In this document: one piece after another, positions 1 to 5,163 of the stretch
Numbering within the stretch: position 1 is the first letter of the stretch
Layout of the letters: every line of letters begins with the position of its first letter
Assembly: GCA_029934695.1 (NCBI GenBank)
Contig: JAOZLU010000140.1
Location: 5,663-13,224 of the forward strand
Reading direction: 5' to 3'
Origin: Desulfobacterales bacterium
Lineage (GTDB): Bacteria; Desulfobacterota; Desulfobacteria; Desulfobacterales; 4be13
DNA: 7,562 nucleotides
Position numbers and translations under genes: made by a program
Notes under the pieces: model-generated
Seen by the model: only the letters and a program-made list of their open reading frames with translations
What the model was told of the DNA's origin: nothing
The model's database searches: none

Positions 1-147
1 GCCAAATCCGGCTGGCCGGGGGTTCGGATTTGTCAATCCGAACCGAGCGTCAGGGGAGCCGGCCAGTTCTTATGCCATGCTCCTGCCGGATTGCCAAATC
101 CGGCTGGCCGGGGGTTCGGATTTGTCAATCCGAACCGAGCGTCAGGG
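1..147. repeat. Two 55-bp direct repeats at 92-bp spacing, each with a hairpin
   Basis: Bases 1-55 and 93-147 are identical. Each copy holds a perfect 8-bp stem, GGTTCGGA/TCCGAACC, with an 8-nt loop (21-44 and 113-136). A further 8-bp stem, GCCGGATT/AATCCGGC, spans 85-104 at the junction between the copies. The second copy stops 6 bp short of the pheA stop codon, so the array lies immediately downstream of that gene. No T-run follows the hairpins on the minus strand, so they are not classical terminators. A 15-bp piece (ATTGACAAATCCGAA) recurs in reverse orientation at 5163-5177, so this is a dispersed repeat family. The array is cut by the window edge and its full extent is unknown. Confidence 0.85.
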
Positions 148-153
148 ATGAAT

Positions 154-1263
154 TCACGAGTTGATGTTCTGTTGCTCCTGATCCTTGGGATAGGACCCCA
201 AAAGTTTCATGTACAGGCAGAGTTCTTTCATGCTGCTCACTGTTCCTTCGATCTCGGGATCTTCTATGTGCCCTTCGAGGTCCATAAGAAAAAAATAGCT
301 CCAGTTTTCATGTTTGGTGGGGCGGGATTCCAGTTTGACCATGTTTACCCCGAAATCCGCAATAGGCTTCAGAACCTTGTACAGAGCACCTGGGAGGTGC
401 GATGTGACAAACATGAGGGATGTTTTGTCGTTCCCGGTCTTATGGCCCGCGTCCGGCCCGATGATCAGGAATCGGGTCGTATTTCTGGCAACATCCTCAA
501 TTCTGGACGCCACAACCTCCAATTTGTACATATTTGCCGCTTCCCTGCTGGCAATGGCCGCGGATTCAGGTTCTTCCGAAACCTTGAGTGCGGCATAGCC
601 CGTACTGCTGCATTCTCTGAGTTCTGCTTCCGGCAGATATTTCTGCAACCATCGCTGACACTGGGCAAATGCATGGGAATGGGAATATATCTCCCGGATA
701 TCCTTCAAAGTTCCTTTTTGGGATAAAAGATCATGGGATATGATCTGATATTTTTCACCGCAGATTTTCAGATTCGATTCAAAAAGCAGATCCAGTGTAT
801 TATTGATTGAGCCTTCAATGGAATTTTCAACCGGCACAACCCCGTAATGGCATGATCCTTTTTCCACTTCATTGAACACATCCCGAATATTCTGTTGCGG
901 AACAAACGAAACAGTGCGCCCGAAATGGCTCATGGCTGCAATATGCGTGAACGTCGCTTCCGGGCCTAAATAGCTGACTCGGTGCGCCTTCTGAATCTCA
1001 CGGGCTGCGGCAATGATTTGTTTGAATATCTGGTGAAGCGCATTTTTGGTTAAAGGTCCTTTGTTCAATGCGGTGAGCCGTTTTAACACAGCAATCTCAC
1101 GGGCATTGTCCAAAATCCGGGTGCCCTTTTTCGCCTTGGCCTTTCCGATGTCCAATGCCAGTCCGAGCCTTTGGTTGATAAGGCTTAAAAGTTCTTCGTC
1201 AATCTCATCAATGGCATTTCGACGGGAAGCAATAAGGGAATCTTTGTTGTCTTCAATTTTCAT
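154..1263 (-). CDS. pheA: Chorismate mutase / prephenate dehydratase (P-protein)
   Basis: A bifunctional cytoplasmic enzyme of phenylalanine synthesis: chorismate to prephenate, then to phenylpyruvate. Of 369 residues, about 10-92 are an AroQ-type chorismate mutase helical domain, with likely active-site residues R15, R32, K41, D52, R55 and E56 by comparison with E. coli PheA. Residues about 96-270 are prephenate dehydratase, opening with YLGPEATF and ending in the catalytic TTRF motif (262-265). Residues about 282-357 are an ACT domain with PGALYKVL (291-298) and ESRP (312-315), the pair that binds phenylalanine for feedback inhibition. The length is normal for the family. It is the third gene of the minus-strand aromatic operon, 111 nt after the DHQ synthase II gene. 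That gap holds repeats and a strong palindrome, and no Shine-Dalgarno is visible before the ATG at 1263. The start is still favoured because the mutase domain begins directly after it. Confidence 0.95.
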   Translation of the reverse strand: MKIEDNKDSLIASRRNAIDEIDEELLSLINQRLGLALDIGKAKAKKGTRILDNAREIAVLKRLTALNKGPLTKNALHQIFKQIIAAAREIQKAHRVSYLGPEATFTHIAAMSHFGRTVSFVPQQNIRDVFNEVEKGSCHYGVVPVENSIEGSINNTLDLLFESNLKICGEKYQIISHDLLSQKGTLKDIREIYSHSHAFAQCQRWLQKYLPEAELRECSSTGYAALKVSEEPESAAIASREAANMYKLEVVASRIEDVARNTTRFLIIGPDAGHKTGNDKTSLMFVTSHLPGALYKVLKPIADFGVNMVKLESRPTKHENWSYFFLMDLEGHIEDPEIEGTVSSMKELCLYMKLLGSYPKDQEQQNINS

Positions 1264-1281
1264 GATAGCTAAAAATGTGAA

Positions 1282-1309
1282 TTTGATGTTTGATGTTCGA
1301 TATTTGATG
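1282..1309. repeat. 7-bp-period degenerate repeat (TTTGATG)
   Basis: Four consecutive 7-bp units: TTTGATG, TTTGATG, TTCGATA, TTTGATG. The array lies just upstream of the pheA start, where a ribosome binding site would be expected. It resembles heptameric short tandem repeats known from other bacteria. Similar 7-bp arrays with different unit sequences occur at 1353-1373, 2411-2437 and 5207-5237. Confidence 0.75.
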
Positions 1310-1314
1310 TTTAT

Positions 1315-1343
1315 GCCGGACGGGGTTGCAGACCCCGTCCGGC
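1315..1343. repeat. REP-like perfect 12-bp palindrome inside the operon
   Basis: The arms GCCGGACGGGGT (1315-1326) and ACCCCGTCCGGC (1332-1343) pair perfectly around a 5-nt loop. In the transcript of the minus-strand operon this is a very stable GC-rich hairpin between the DHQ synthase II and pheA genes. No U-tract follows in the direction of transcription, so it is more like a repetitive extragenic palindrome that shields an upstream mRNA 3' end than a terminator. Whether copies exist elsewhere in the genome cannot be seen here. Confidence 0.8.
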
Positions 1344-1352
1344 AAAGAGACC

Positions 1353-1373
1353 TTCAACTTTTTACTTTCAACT
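1353..1373. repeat. 7-bp-period degenerate repeat (TTCAACT)
   Basis: Three 7-bp units, TTCAACT, TTTTACT, TTCAACT, directly downstream of the DHQ synthase II stop codon (1375-1377, minus strand). This is one of four intergenic heptad arrays in the window. Confidence 0.6.
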
Positions 1374-1374
1374 T

Positions 1375-2367
1375 TTATTTCTCCGTTATTGTCTCATCTA
1401 TCTTATGCCCGAAGTGCCTGCCGCCTTCTTCACACGCCACAAGGACTTTGTCCCCGGGTTTGAGACTGACAACCGATACCGGCTTGCCTTCCGGATTGGT
1501 CAGCCGGATCGTTTCCGCATTTTGAAGAATGGTGGTGATCTCTTTGTCTCCGTAAGCCGCCTTCACAAGCATTAACGGCCGTTTTTCCATCTTGAGCCGT
1601 CCAACCGTGCCGACGGTTGTATTTCCCTTAAAATCAACGATATGTACCGGGTCCCCGGCTGAAAGTTCCGAAAGATATCGGGTCTTTCCCCCGGGAACCC
1701 TTGTGTATGCGTGAACCGGGCCCGCGTTCACTCTGAAGGGTCTGGGCGCAACATACGGATTGGATACGCTTTCCGAATGCACCAGAAACAGGGCGTTGCT
1801 GCTGTTCCCCACCAGCATTCCCTCTCCCTCATTCATTGAGGTGCAGGTGTCAACACATATTCTGTCTCCCATTCCCACAGGGCGAATTTCCGTAATCTCA
1901 GCCTTTTCAAGCTCGGTGATATTCTCTTTTGAACGAAGTAGCGAAAGGGCCTTTTTCAGTTCCAGAACATCTCCCGGCTGAAACAGGATATGGCTGACGC
2001 CCTTTTCCAGAATTCCGAACGCTGTCTGTGCATCTTCAAAATTCTGAACTTGGGCGATGACATCCGCGCCCTTTGCGATAAGATTTTCCAAAGGAATGAT
2101 GGTCCAGTCGCTGCACTCAAGAACAACCCGTTTGCTCTGACTCAGCTTGACAATCTCCTCCTCATCTTCCCCGCCTGTTATGGTAAAAAAGACCACATCC
2201 TCGCCGGGTTTCAAATCACCGTCCTTGGCAATGGTCTCTATCCTTCCGAGTTCTTTAACTTTTTCAGAATATCCCGGCGGAAGCATGATGCCGTCCGCGC
2301 CGCCTTCAAGAGCAGTCGTCACCATTCCTTTATTATAAGGATCCACCTTAACCCATATTTTTCGCAT
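1375..2367 (-). CDS. aroB': 3-dehydroquinate synthase II (archaeal type)
   Basis: Catalyses the NAD-dependent oxidative deamination and cyclisation of 2-amino-3,7-dideoxy-D-threo-hept-6-ulosonate to 3-dehydroquinate, replacing classical AroB. Characteristic family segments are the N-terminal MRKIWVKVDPYNKG, the ECSDWTIIPLENLIA stretch (84-98), GMGDRICVDTCTSMNEGEG (165-183), RPFRVNAGPVHAY (209-221) and the C-terminal EEGGRHFG (313-320). With the start at 2367 it has 330 residues, close to archaeal homologues. An ATG at 2370 and one at 2415 are also in frame. I chose 2367 because GGAGG at 2377-2373 sits 5 nt upstream of it and because homologues start at this MxKIW motif. It lies 64 nt after the ADH synthase gene, whose product is its substrate, so the two form a pathway pair. 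Confidence 0.93.
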   Translation of the reverse strand: MRKIWVKVDPYNKGMVTTALEGGADGIMLPPGYSEKVKELGRIETIAKDGDLKPGEDVVFFTITGGEDEEEIVKLSQSKRVVLECSDWTIIPLENLIAKGADVIAQVQNFEDAQTAFGILEKGVSHILFQPGDVLELKKALSLLRSKENITELEKAEITEIRPVGMGDRICVDTCTSMNEGEGMLVGNSSNALFLVHSESVSNPYVAPRPFRVNAGPVHAYTRVPGGKTRYLSELSAGDPVHIVDFKGNTTVGTVGRLKMEKRPLMLVKAAYGDKEITTILQNAETIRLTNPEGKPVSVVSLKPGDKVLVACEEGGRHFGHKIDETITEK

Positions 2368-2410
2368 CATTCCCTCCGATTTTATGAGTGTGTCCCAACC
2401 CATCATATCG

Positions 2411-2437
2411 TTCAAGTCTCAAGTTTGCGTTTCAAGT
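2411..2437. repeat. Short degenerate repeat (TTCAAGT) in the operon gap
   Basis: TTCAAGT at 2411-2417, CTCAAGT at 2418-2424 and TTCAAGT at 2431-2437. The first two units are in 7-bp phase and the third is one base out of phase. It spans the stop codon of the ADH synthase gene (2432-2434), so the repeat forms that gene's extreme 3' end and part of the 64-nt spacer. Confidence 0.55.
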
Positions 2438-3232
2438 TTCCAAAATTCCCAGCGCGTCATCCACACTGCCCTCATCGTGGACAATGCTTGAAATTGCCTG
2501 CACCATGCGCTTGGGATCCCTGTGTTGGAACACATTGCGGCCAATGGAAACCCCCGCGCCACCCGCTTCAATGGAGCCTTTGACCATTTCCAGTATATCC
2601 CTGTCCGAATCCATTTTGGGACCGCCGGCAATGACCACCGGGACGGAGCATCCCTCTGTCACCTGCCTGAAGGATTCTGCAGAGCCGGTATAGGAGACCT
2701 TGACAATATCCGCGCCCATCTCACATCCGACACGGGCAACATGCTTGACCACATTGACATCATATTCATCCCTGATCTTCTCACCTCTCGGGTACATCAT
2801 GGCGAGCAGCGGCATTCCCCACGTCCGGGCCTCATAAGCGACTCTGCCGAAATCATGCAGCATCTCTTTTTCCTGGCCGTTCCCCAGATTGACATGGATG
2901 GATACCGAATCAGCCCCGAGTTTGAGTGCTTCTTCAACAGAACAGACAAGGGTTTTTGCATTGGGATAGATGGAAAGACTTGTTGAGCCGGAAAGATGGA
3001 TGATAAGGCCGATGTCAGCTCCACCCTTGCGATGCCCTTCCTCCACAAGCCCTTTGTGTTCCACGATTGCGTTTGCACCACCTTCTGCAATATTCTGTAT
3101 TGTGGTTTTCATATCTGTCAGGCCGTCAATGGGGCCTACGGAAATCCCATGATCCATAGGGACAATAACCGTCCTGCCGGTATTCCGATTGATGATACGC
3201 TCCATCCGAATTCGTTTGCCTAAGATCGTCAT
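2432..3232 (-). CDS. aroA': 2-amino-3,7-dideoxy-D-threo-hept-6-ulosonate (ADH) synthase, DhnA-type aldolase
   Basis: A class I aldolase/transaldolase of the DeoC/LacD barrel fold. Given its partner gene, it most likely joins L-aspartate semialdehyde to a deoxy-ketofructose phosphate, the first step of the archaeal-type aromatic pathway, instead of acting in glycolysis. Visible residues in 266 aa: MDHG with D27 and H28, Y147 in MMYPRG, the likely Schiff-base lysine K178 in ADIVKVSYTG, and phosphate-binding IAGGPK (201-206) and GVSIGRNVFQ (227-236). The start at 3232 has CAGGGAG at 3245-3239 just upstream. Reading back to an ATG at 3319 would add 29 residues encoded by the terminator hairpin region (KKIKRLWRRKNF...), so that longer start is rejected. 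It is the first structural gene behind the attenuator. A fructose-bisphosphate aldolase role is possible but less likely in this operon. Confidence 0.92.
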   Translation of the reverse strand: MTILGKRIRMERIINRNTGRTVIVPMDHGISVGPIDGLTDMKTTIQNIAEGGANAIVEHKGLVEEGHRKGGADIGLIIHLSGSTSLSIYPNAKTLVCSVEEALKLGADSVSIHVNLGNGQEKEMLHDFGRVAYEARTWGMPLLAMMYPRGEKIRDEYDVNVVKHVARVGCEMGADIVKVSYTGSAESFRQVTEGCSVPVVIAGGPKMDSDRDILEMVKGSIEAGGAGVSIGRNVFQHRDPKRMVQAISSIVHDEGSVDDALGILET

Positions 3233-3266
3233 AATACACTCCCTGTTTTTTTTAAAGCAAAAAAGC

Positions 3267-3308
3267 AAAAAAGGCCGTGAGAAGTTTTTTCTTCTCCACA
3301 GCCTTTTT
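3267..3308 (-). terminator. Second of two tandem intrinsic terminators in the operon leader
   Basis: On the minus strand AAAAAGGCTGTGGAGAAG, a 6-nt A loop and CTTCTCACGGCC pair as two 6-bp helices (one G-U, one bulged G), extended by A-T pairs and followed by six Ts. It ends about 35 nt before the ADH synthase start. A second terminator behind the attenuator would tighten shut-off. Its arms also resemble those of the first hairpin closely enough for cross-pairing. Confidence 0.7.
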
Positions 3309-3321
3309 ATTTTTTTCACAT

Positions 3322-3360
3322 AAAAAAAGCCGCGGGCTTTTTGATCTGCCCACGGCTTTT
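3322..3360 (-). terminator. Attenuator terminator (hairpin 3:4)
   Basis: On the minus strand AGCCGTGGGC (3357-3348) pairs with GCCCGCGGCT (3337-3328), a 10-bp stem with one G-U pair, closed by a 10-nt loop and extended by flanking A/T pairs. Seven Ts (3328-3322) follow. It lies 25 nt past the leader-peptide stop codon and about 90 nt before the first structural gene, the usual place for an attenuator. The A-run on the other side also makes it a passable plus-strand terminator, but nothing obvious on that strand would use it. Confidence 0.85.
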
Positions 3361-3405
3361 AACGCTTTGTTGTGTTGATAAGTTTCAGCGCACCACAGAC
3401 AGACC
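3343..3405 (-). promoter_or_regulatory. Antiterminator helix (2:3) of an aromatic-amino-acid attenuator
   Basis: GGTCTGTCTGTGGT (3405-3392, codons 19-23 of the leader peptide) can pair without a break with GCCGTGGGCAGATC (3356-3343): 14 base pairs including six G-U. The second strand contains the 5' arm of terminator 1, so the two structures exclude each other. A competing 1:2 hairpin is also visible: CCAGACA (3444-3438, codons 6-8) against TGTCTG (3401-3396). A ribosome stalled on the aromatic codons 9-16 would cover strand 1, leave strand 2 free and permit read-through. One that reaches the UGA at 3387-3385 would cover strand 2 and let the terminator form. The pairing is read by eye and energies were not computed. 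Confidence 0.72.
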
Positions 3406-3459
3406 CCTGCTAAAGTAGTAGCAAAAATACCAAAAGTTGTCTGGAAAAATTTGTGTCAC
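3385..3459 (-). CDS. Aromatic-rich leader peptide (24 aa)
   Basis: A GTG-started frame with AAGGA (3472-3468) placed 8 nt upstream, and a TGA stop. Residues 9-16 are FWYFCYYF: seven of eight are aromatic, and F5 adds another, giving 8 of 24. This composition is that of a PheL/TrpL-type leader whose translation reports charged tRNA levels, here for Phe, Tyr and Trp at once. The peptide itself need have no function. It starts about 40 nt after the predicted transcription start, precedes the antiterminator/terminator pair and heads the ADH synthase-DHQ synthase II-pheA operon. Translation is inferred from the SD, the codon content and the RNA structure. Confidence 0.85.
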   Translation of the reverse strand: MTQIFPDNFWYFCYYFSRGLSVVR

Positions 3460-3508
3460 TGAACGAATCCTTATTATTATTATCTTTGTAAAATTAATTG
3501 TGAAAGTT

Positions 3509-3535
3509 TCTATATGATCGGATTTTGAATGTCAA
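3509..3535 (-). promoter_or_regulatory. Promoter of the aromatic operon
   Basis: A perfect -35 TTGACA (3535-3530) is followed after 15 nt by TATAGA (3514-3509), or after 17 nt by TAGAAA overlapping it. The expected transcription start near 3500 would give a leader of about 270 nt containing the leader peptide and both terminators. It lies between the solute-binding protein stop (3611) and the leader, so the aromatic operon need not depend on the upstream gene. The short spacing to the better -10 is the weak point. Confidence 0.6.
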
Positions 3536-3610
3536 GCATTTTTTTTGAAACAGTCAGATTTTCAGACCGCATCGGACATTCACAAACCGGAAAAGCGCCC
3601 TGAAACCGCA

Positions 3611-4393
3611 TCATTTCCATTTATTCGCAATTTCATCAAACTTGCCGTTTTGGATGATTGCCTGCTTTCCAATATCAAAATCATTAAGAATTTTAGGGAT
3701 GCGCTGGTTGGTTTTAAGCCCGACCAGATATTCAGCTGTGCTGTCGAAAGGAGGCAGCTTTTTATATGCTTTTGTCCTCCCTGTCTGTTTGAGGATGTAA
3801 TCAAAAGTGACTTCATAGCCGGCAAATCCGTCCAAAGCTTTTTTGGCCAGCATTTCAAACCCTCGTATGATTTCACTGATCTCATATTTTTCGATCATAT
3901 TGTTGGAATCCACTTTTCCCCCATAATTCCACCCTCTCATGGAGCCTATCCGTAAGCCGTTAAGCGATTCCAGTCCTGTCCATTTCAAAGGAGAATCTGC
4001 ACGGACGTAAATAAGGAAACGGGCCTGGTTCACTGGCTCCTGGGAATAATGAAAAATCTTCTCCCGCTTTCTGTTTCTGCCCATTGGAAAAAGAATATCG
4101 TCTTTTCCCTTTTTTGTATTATACAGTGCTCTCATCCATGAATAGACATTCAACTGTATTGTATAGCCCATTTCATGAAAGCTCTCCCTGAGAATATCCC
4201 AACTGTATCCCTGAAGCTCTGCCGAATCCGAGCCAAGTGGAACAAATTCTCCTTTTCCTTCATTATCTCCTTTGCGAAAGCAATAAGGCGGGTAATCATC
4301 CAATGTGGCAACAGTAACTATTTTTTCATCGCCGAAAGCAAAAGAACTGATGCACAGAAAGATCAGTGCAAAAAATAATCCTTTAATATACAT
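3611..4393 (-). CDS. Periplasmic solute-binding protein, family 3 (amino-acid type)
   Basis: A 260-residue secreted protein. Residues 1-21 are a signal peptide (basic start, hydrophobic core, AFG before D22); there is no lipobox cysteine. The mature part has hallmarks of SBP_bac_3: the ligand-site opening DDYPPYCF (32-39), a W-x-RAL-x(5)-GK-x-D region (86-99) followed by GRNRKREKIFHYS (105-117), the lobe crossover with GSMRGWNYG (150-158), and MLAKKALDGFAGYE (181-194). The length is normal. The start has an excellent AAGGAG (4408-4403), 9 nt upstream. No permease or ATPase gene is adjacent, so it may serve a distant transporter or act as a stand-alone binding protein; the ligand is unknown. 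A TATAAT at 4511-4506 on its strand may be its -10, but no good -35 goes with it. Confidence 0.85.
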   Translation of the reverse strand: MYIKGLFFALIFLCISSFAFGDEKIVTVATLDDYPPYCFRKGDNEGKGEFVPLGSDSAELQGYSWDILRESFHEMGYTIQLNVYSWMRALYNTKKGKDDILFPMGRNRKREKIFHYSQEPVNQARFLIYVRADSPLKWTGLESLNGLRIGSMRGWNYGGKVDSNNMIEKYEISEIIRGFEMLAKKALDGFAGYEVTFDYILKQTGRTKAYKKLPPFDSTAEYLVGLKTNQRIPKILNDFDIGKQAIIQNGKFDEIANKWK

Positions 4394-4558
4394 GATATAT
4401 ATCTCCTTTTCACCAAAATTAAGTTAAATTGGAAAAGAAACCCAGGCAGGGAGGAATCGGTCCTTCCGCAAAAAAACCCACCTTCCACTGATAATAATTT
4501 AACTGATTATAACGCTTTTAGGGGAGGCCTGAAATCAGCCCTGCATTCGCACCTTTTT

Positions 4559-4656
4559 AACCACAGAGGACACAAAGGGGGCACAAAGCTTATCTGCACG
4601 TTCCCGGATCTGTCTGAGGTGCGGGAGCCCCCTGAATTCTGCGGTTCTTTGTGGTT
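4559..4656. repeat. Small inverted-repeat-ended element (AACCACA...TGTGGTT)
   Basis: AACCACA at 4559-4565 is mirrored by TGTGGTT at 4650-4656, enclosing 98 bp without coding capacity. The left end reads on as a degenerate ACCACAGAGGACACAAAG, the kind of intergenic repeat common in Desulfobacterota and some other phyla (from memory). An inner CACAAAG (4571-4577) also pairs with CTTTGTG (4647-4653). It is MITE-like, but no target-site duplication was found. Confidence 0.55.
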
Positions 4657-4843
4657 TTTACGGTCACGTCAATGATTCAGGTCCGAGGCTCCCCTTAATC
4701 CATTATGAACAGTAATTTAAATCATTGACTAAGAAAAATCAAGATATCAGACAAAAAACCGCTCTGTTTTCATCTCAAGATTATTGAACTCATTAAAATC
4801 ATAAGGTAAAAATATTTTTTTATCCTGTGGCATGGGCTTTTCC

Positions 4844-4872
4844 TTGACTCAGATCATTGTTTCAGATATGTT
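4844..4872 (+). promoter_or_regulatory. Orphan sigma70-like promoter
   Basis: TTGACT (4844-4849), 17-nt spacer, TATGTT (4867-4872). It is followed at 4890-4895 by AGGAGA and at 4901 by ATG, a full set of start signals in the right order, but the frame behind them closes after 13 codons inside a repeat. It could instead drive the nuclease gene 380 nt further on, although that gene has a better promoter of its own. Confidence 0.5.
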
Positions 4873-4900
4873 CCTGCAATCATCAAAACAGGAGAAAATC

Positions 4901-4942
4901 ATGCCAAATAGCAATCCGAATCCACCAACGGCATGTTTGTAG
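4901..4942 (+). pseudogene. 5' remnant of a gene cut by a repeat (13 codons)
   Basis: An ATG with AGGAGA five nt upstream opens MPNSNPNPPTACL and stops at TAG (4940-4942). The last four sense codons already lie in the 47-bp repeat that begins at 4928. The simplest reading is a gene whose body was displaced when the repeat cluster inserted or a deletion occurred. A genuine 13-residue peptide cannot be excluded. There is too little left to name a family. Confidence 0.35.
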
Positions 4943-5023
4943 CATAAGATATCCTCCTTTCTGAGTCCGTAGGGACGGCATGTTTGTAGCATAAGATATC
5001 CCTCCTTTCTGAGTCCCGTAGGG
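4928..5023. repeat. Two tandem copies of a 47/49-bp repeat
   Basis: Copy 1 (4928-4974, 47 bp) and copy 2 (4975-5023, 49 bp) differ only by two single-base insertions. A third copy starts at 5024 but diverges after ACGGCAT. Read on the minus strand, each copy carries AAAGGAGG 7 or 8 nt before an ATG (4960-4945 and 5008-4992), so the repeat brings translation start signals with it. The minus-strand frame through it (4899-5096) is built from the repeat and is not taken as a real gene. Confidence 0.85.
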
Positions 5024-5086
5024 ACGGCATATCCGGCTTTGTAAATATGTCGTACAATGCTACAAATATGCCGTCCCTACGGGACT
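5012..5086. repeat. Perfect 21-bp inverted repeat with 33-nt loop
   Basis: Bases 5012-5032 (AGTCCCGTAGGGACGGCATA plus one T) are the exact reverse complement of 5066-5086. The right arm, together with the TGCTACAAATATGCC stretch before and into it, is an inverted copy of the tandem repeat to its left with one mismatch. The left arm overlaps the end of tandem copy 2, so direct and inverted copies form one composite element. No T-run follows, so a terminator role is not supported. Confidence 0.85.
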
Positions 5087-5099
5087 TTTCAAACACCTT

Positions 5100-5111
5100 C
5101 TAAAGCGCACT
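5100..5111. repeat. Left copy of 12-bp direct repeat CTAAAGCGCACT
   Basis: Identical to 7551-7562 at the right end of the window. The two copies bracket the nuclease-ATPase pair. The right copy is cut by the window edge, so the repeat may be longer. It could be an element boundary or a member of a dispersed intergenic repeat. Confidence 0.6.
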
Positions 5112-5130
5112 ATGGCCTCAGCTGGCTTCG

Positions 5131-5152
5131 GCCTCGGAATTGATTCCGAGGC
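5131..5152. repeat. Perfect 9-bp hairpin upstream of the nuclease gene
   Basis: GCCTCGGAA (5131-5139) and TTCCGAGGC (5144-5152) pair around a TTGA loop. It lies 12 bp upstream of the -35 box of the nuclease-gene promoter. No U-tract follows. It could insulate that promoter weakly or be an operator, but its closeness to other palindromes here suggests an intergenic repeat. Confidence 0.65.
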
Positions 5153-5163
5153 TTTGGCTCAGA

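Noticed and set aside
91..726. Plus-strand 211-codon frame
   Set aside because: It is antisense to pheA, has no ribosome binding site, and starts inside the repeat at the window edge. The pheA frame has clear family motifs.
2368..2415. Longer start of DHQ synthase II at 2415
   Set aside because: GGAGG lies just 5 nt before the ATG at 2367, and homologues begin at MxKIWVKVDP.
1990..2583. Plus-strand 197-codon frame
   Set aside because: It is antisense to the DHQ synthase II and ADH synthase genes. Its Cys/His/Pro-rich translation resembles no family.
3233..3319. N-terminal extension of ADH synthase to an ATG at 3319
   Set aside because: The 29 extra residues are translated from the second terminator hairpin and its A/T runs, and match nothing in the family. 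The ATG at 3232 has a proper ribosome binding site and the family's normal N-terminus.
3232..3500. T-box riboswitch or other aptamer before the aromatic operon
   Set aside because: No T-box consensus (AGGGTGG...ACCGCG) is seen. The leader peptide with the antiterminator/terminator pair explains the region better.
4827..4845. Sigma54-type promoter (TGGCAT...TTTCC)
   Set aside because: The GG and GC dinucleotides are not at the required 10-nt separation. A sigma70-like promoter lies immediately after.
4928..5023. CRISPR array
   Set aside because: The two 47/49-bp units are directly adjacent with no unique spacer between them, and no cas gene is present.
4899..5096. Minus-strand 65-codon frame
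   Set aside because: It consists almost wholly of the tandem and inverted repeat and has repeated peptide segments only because the DNA repeats.
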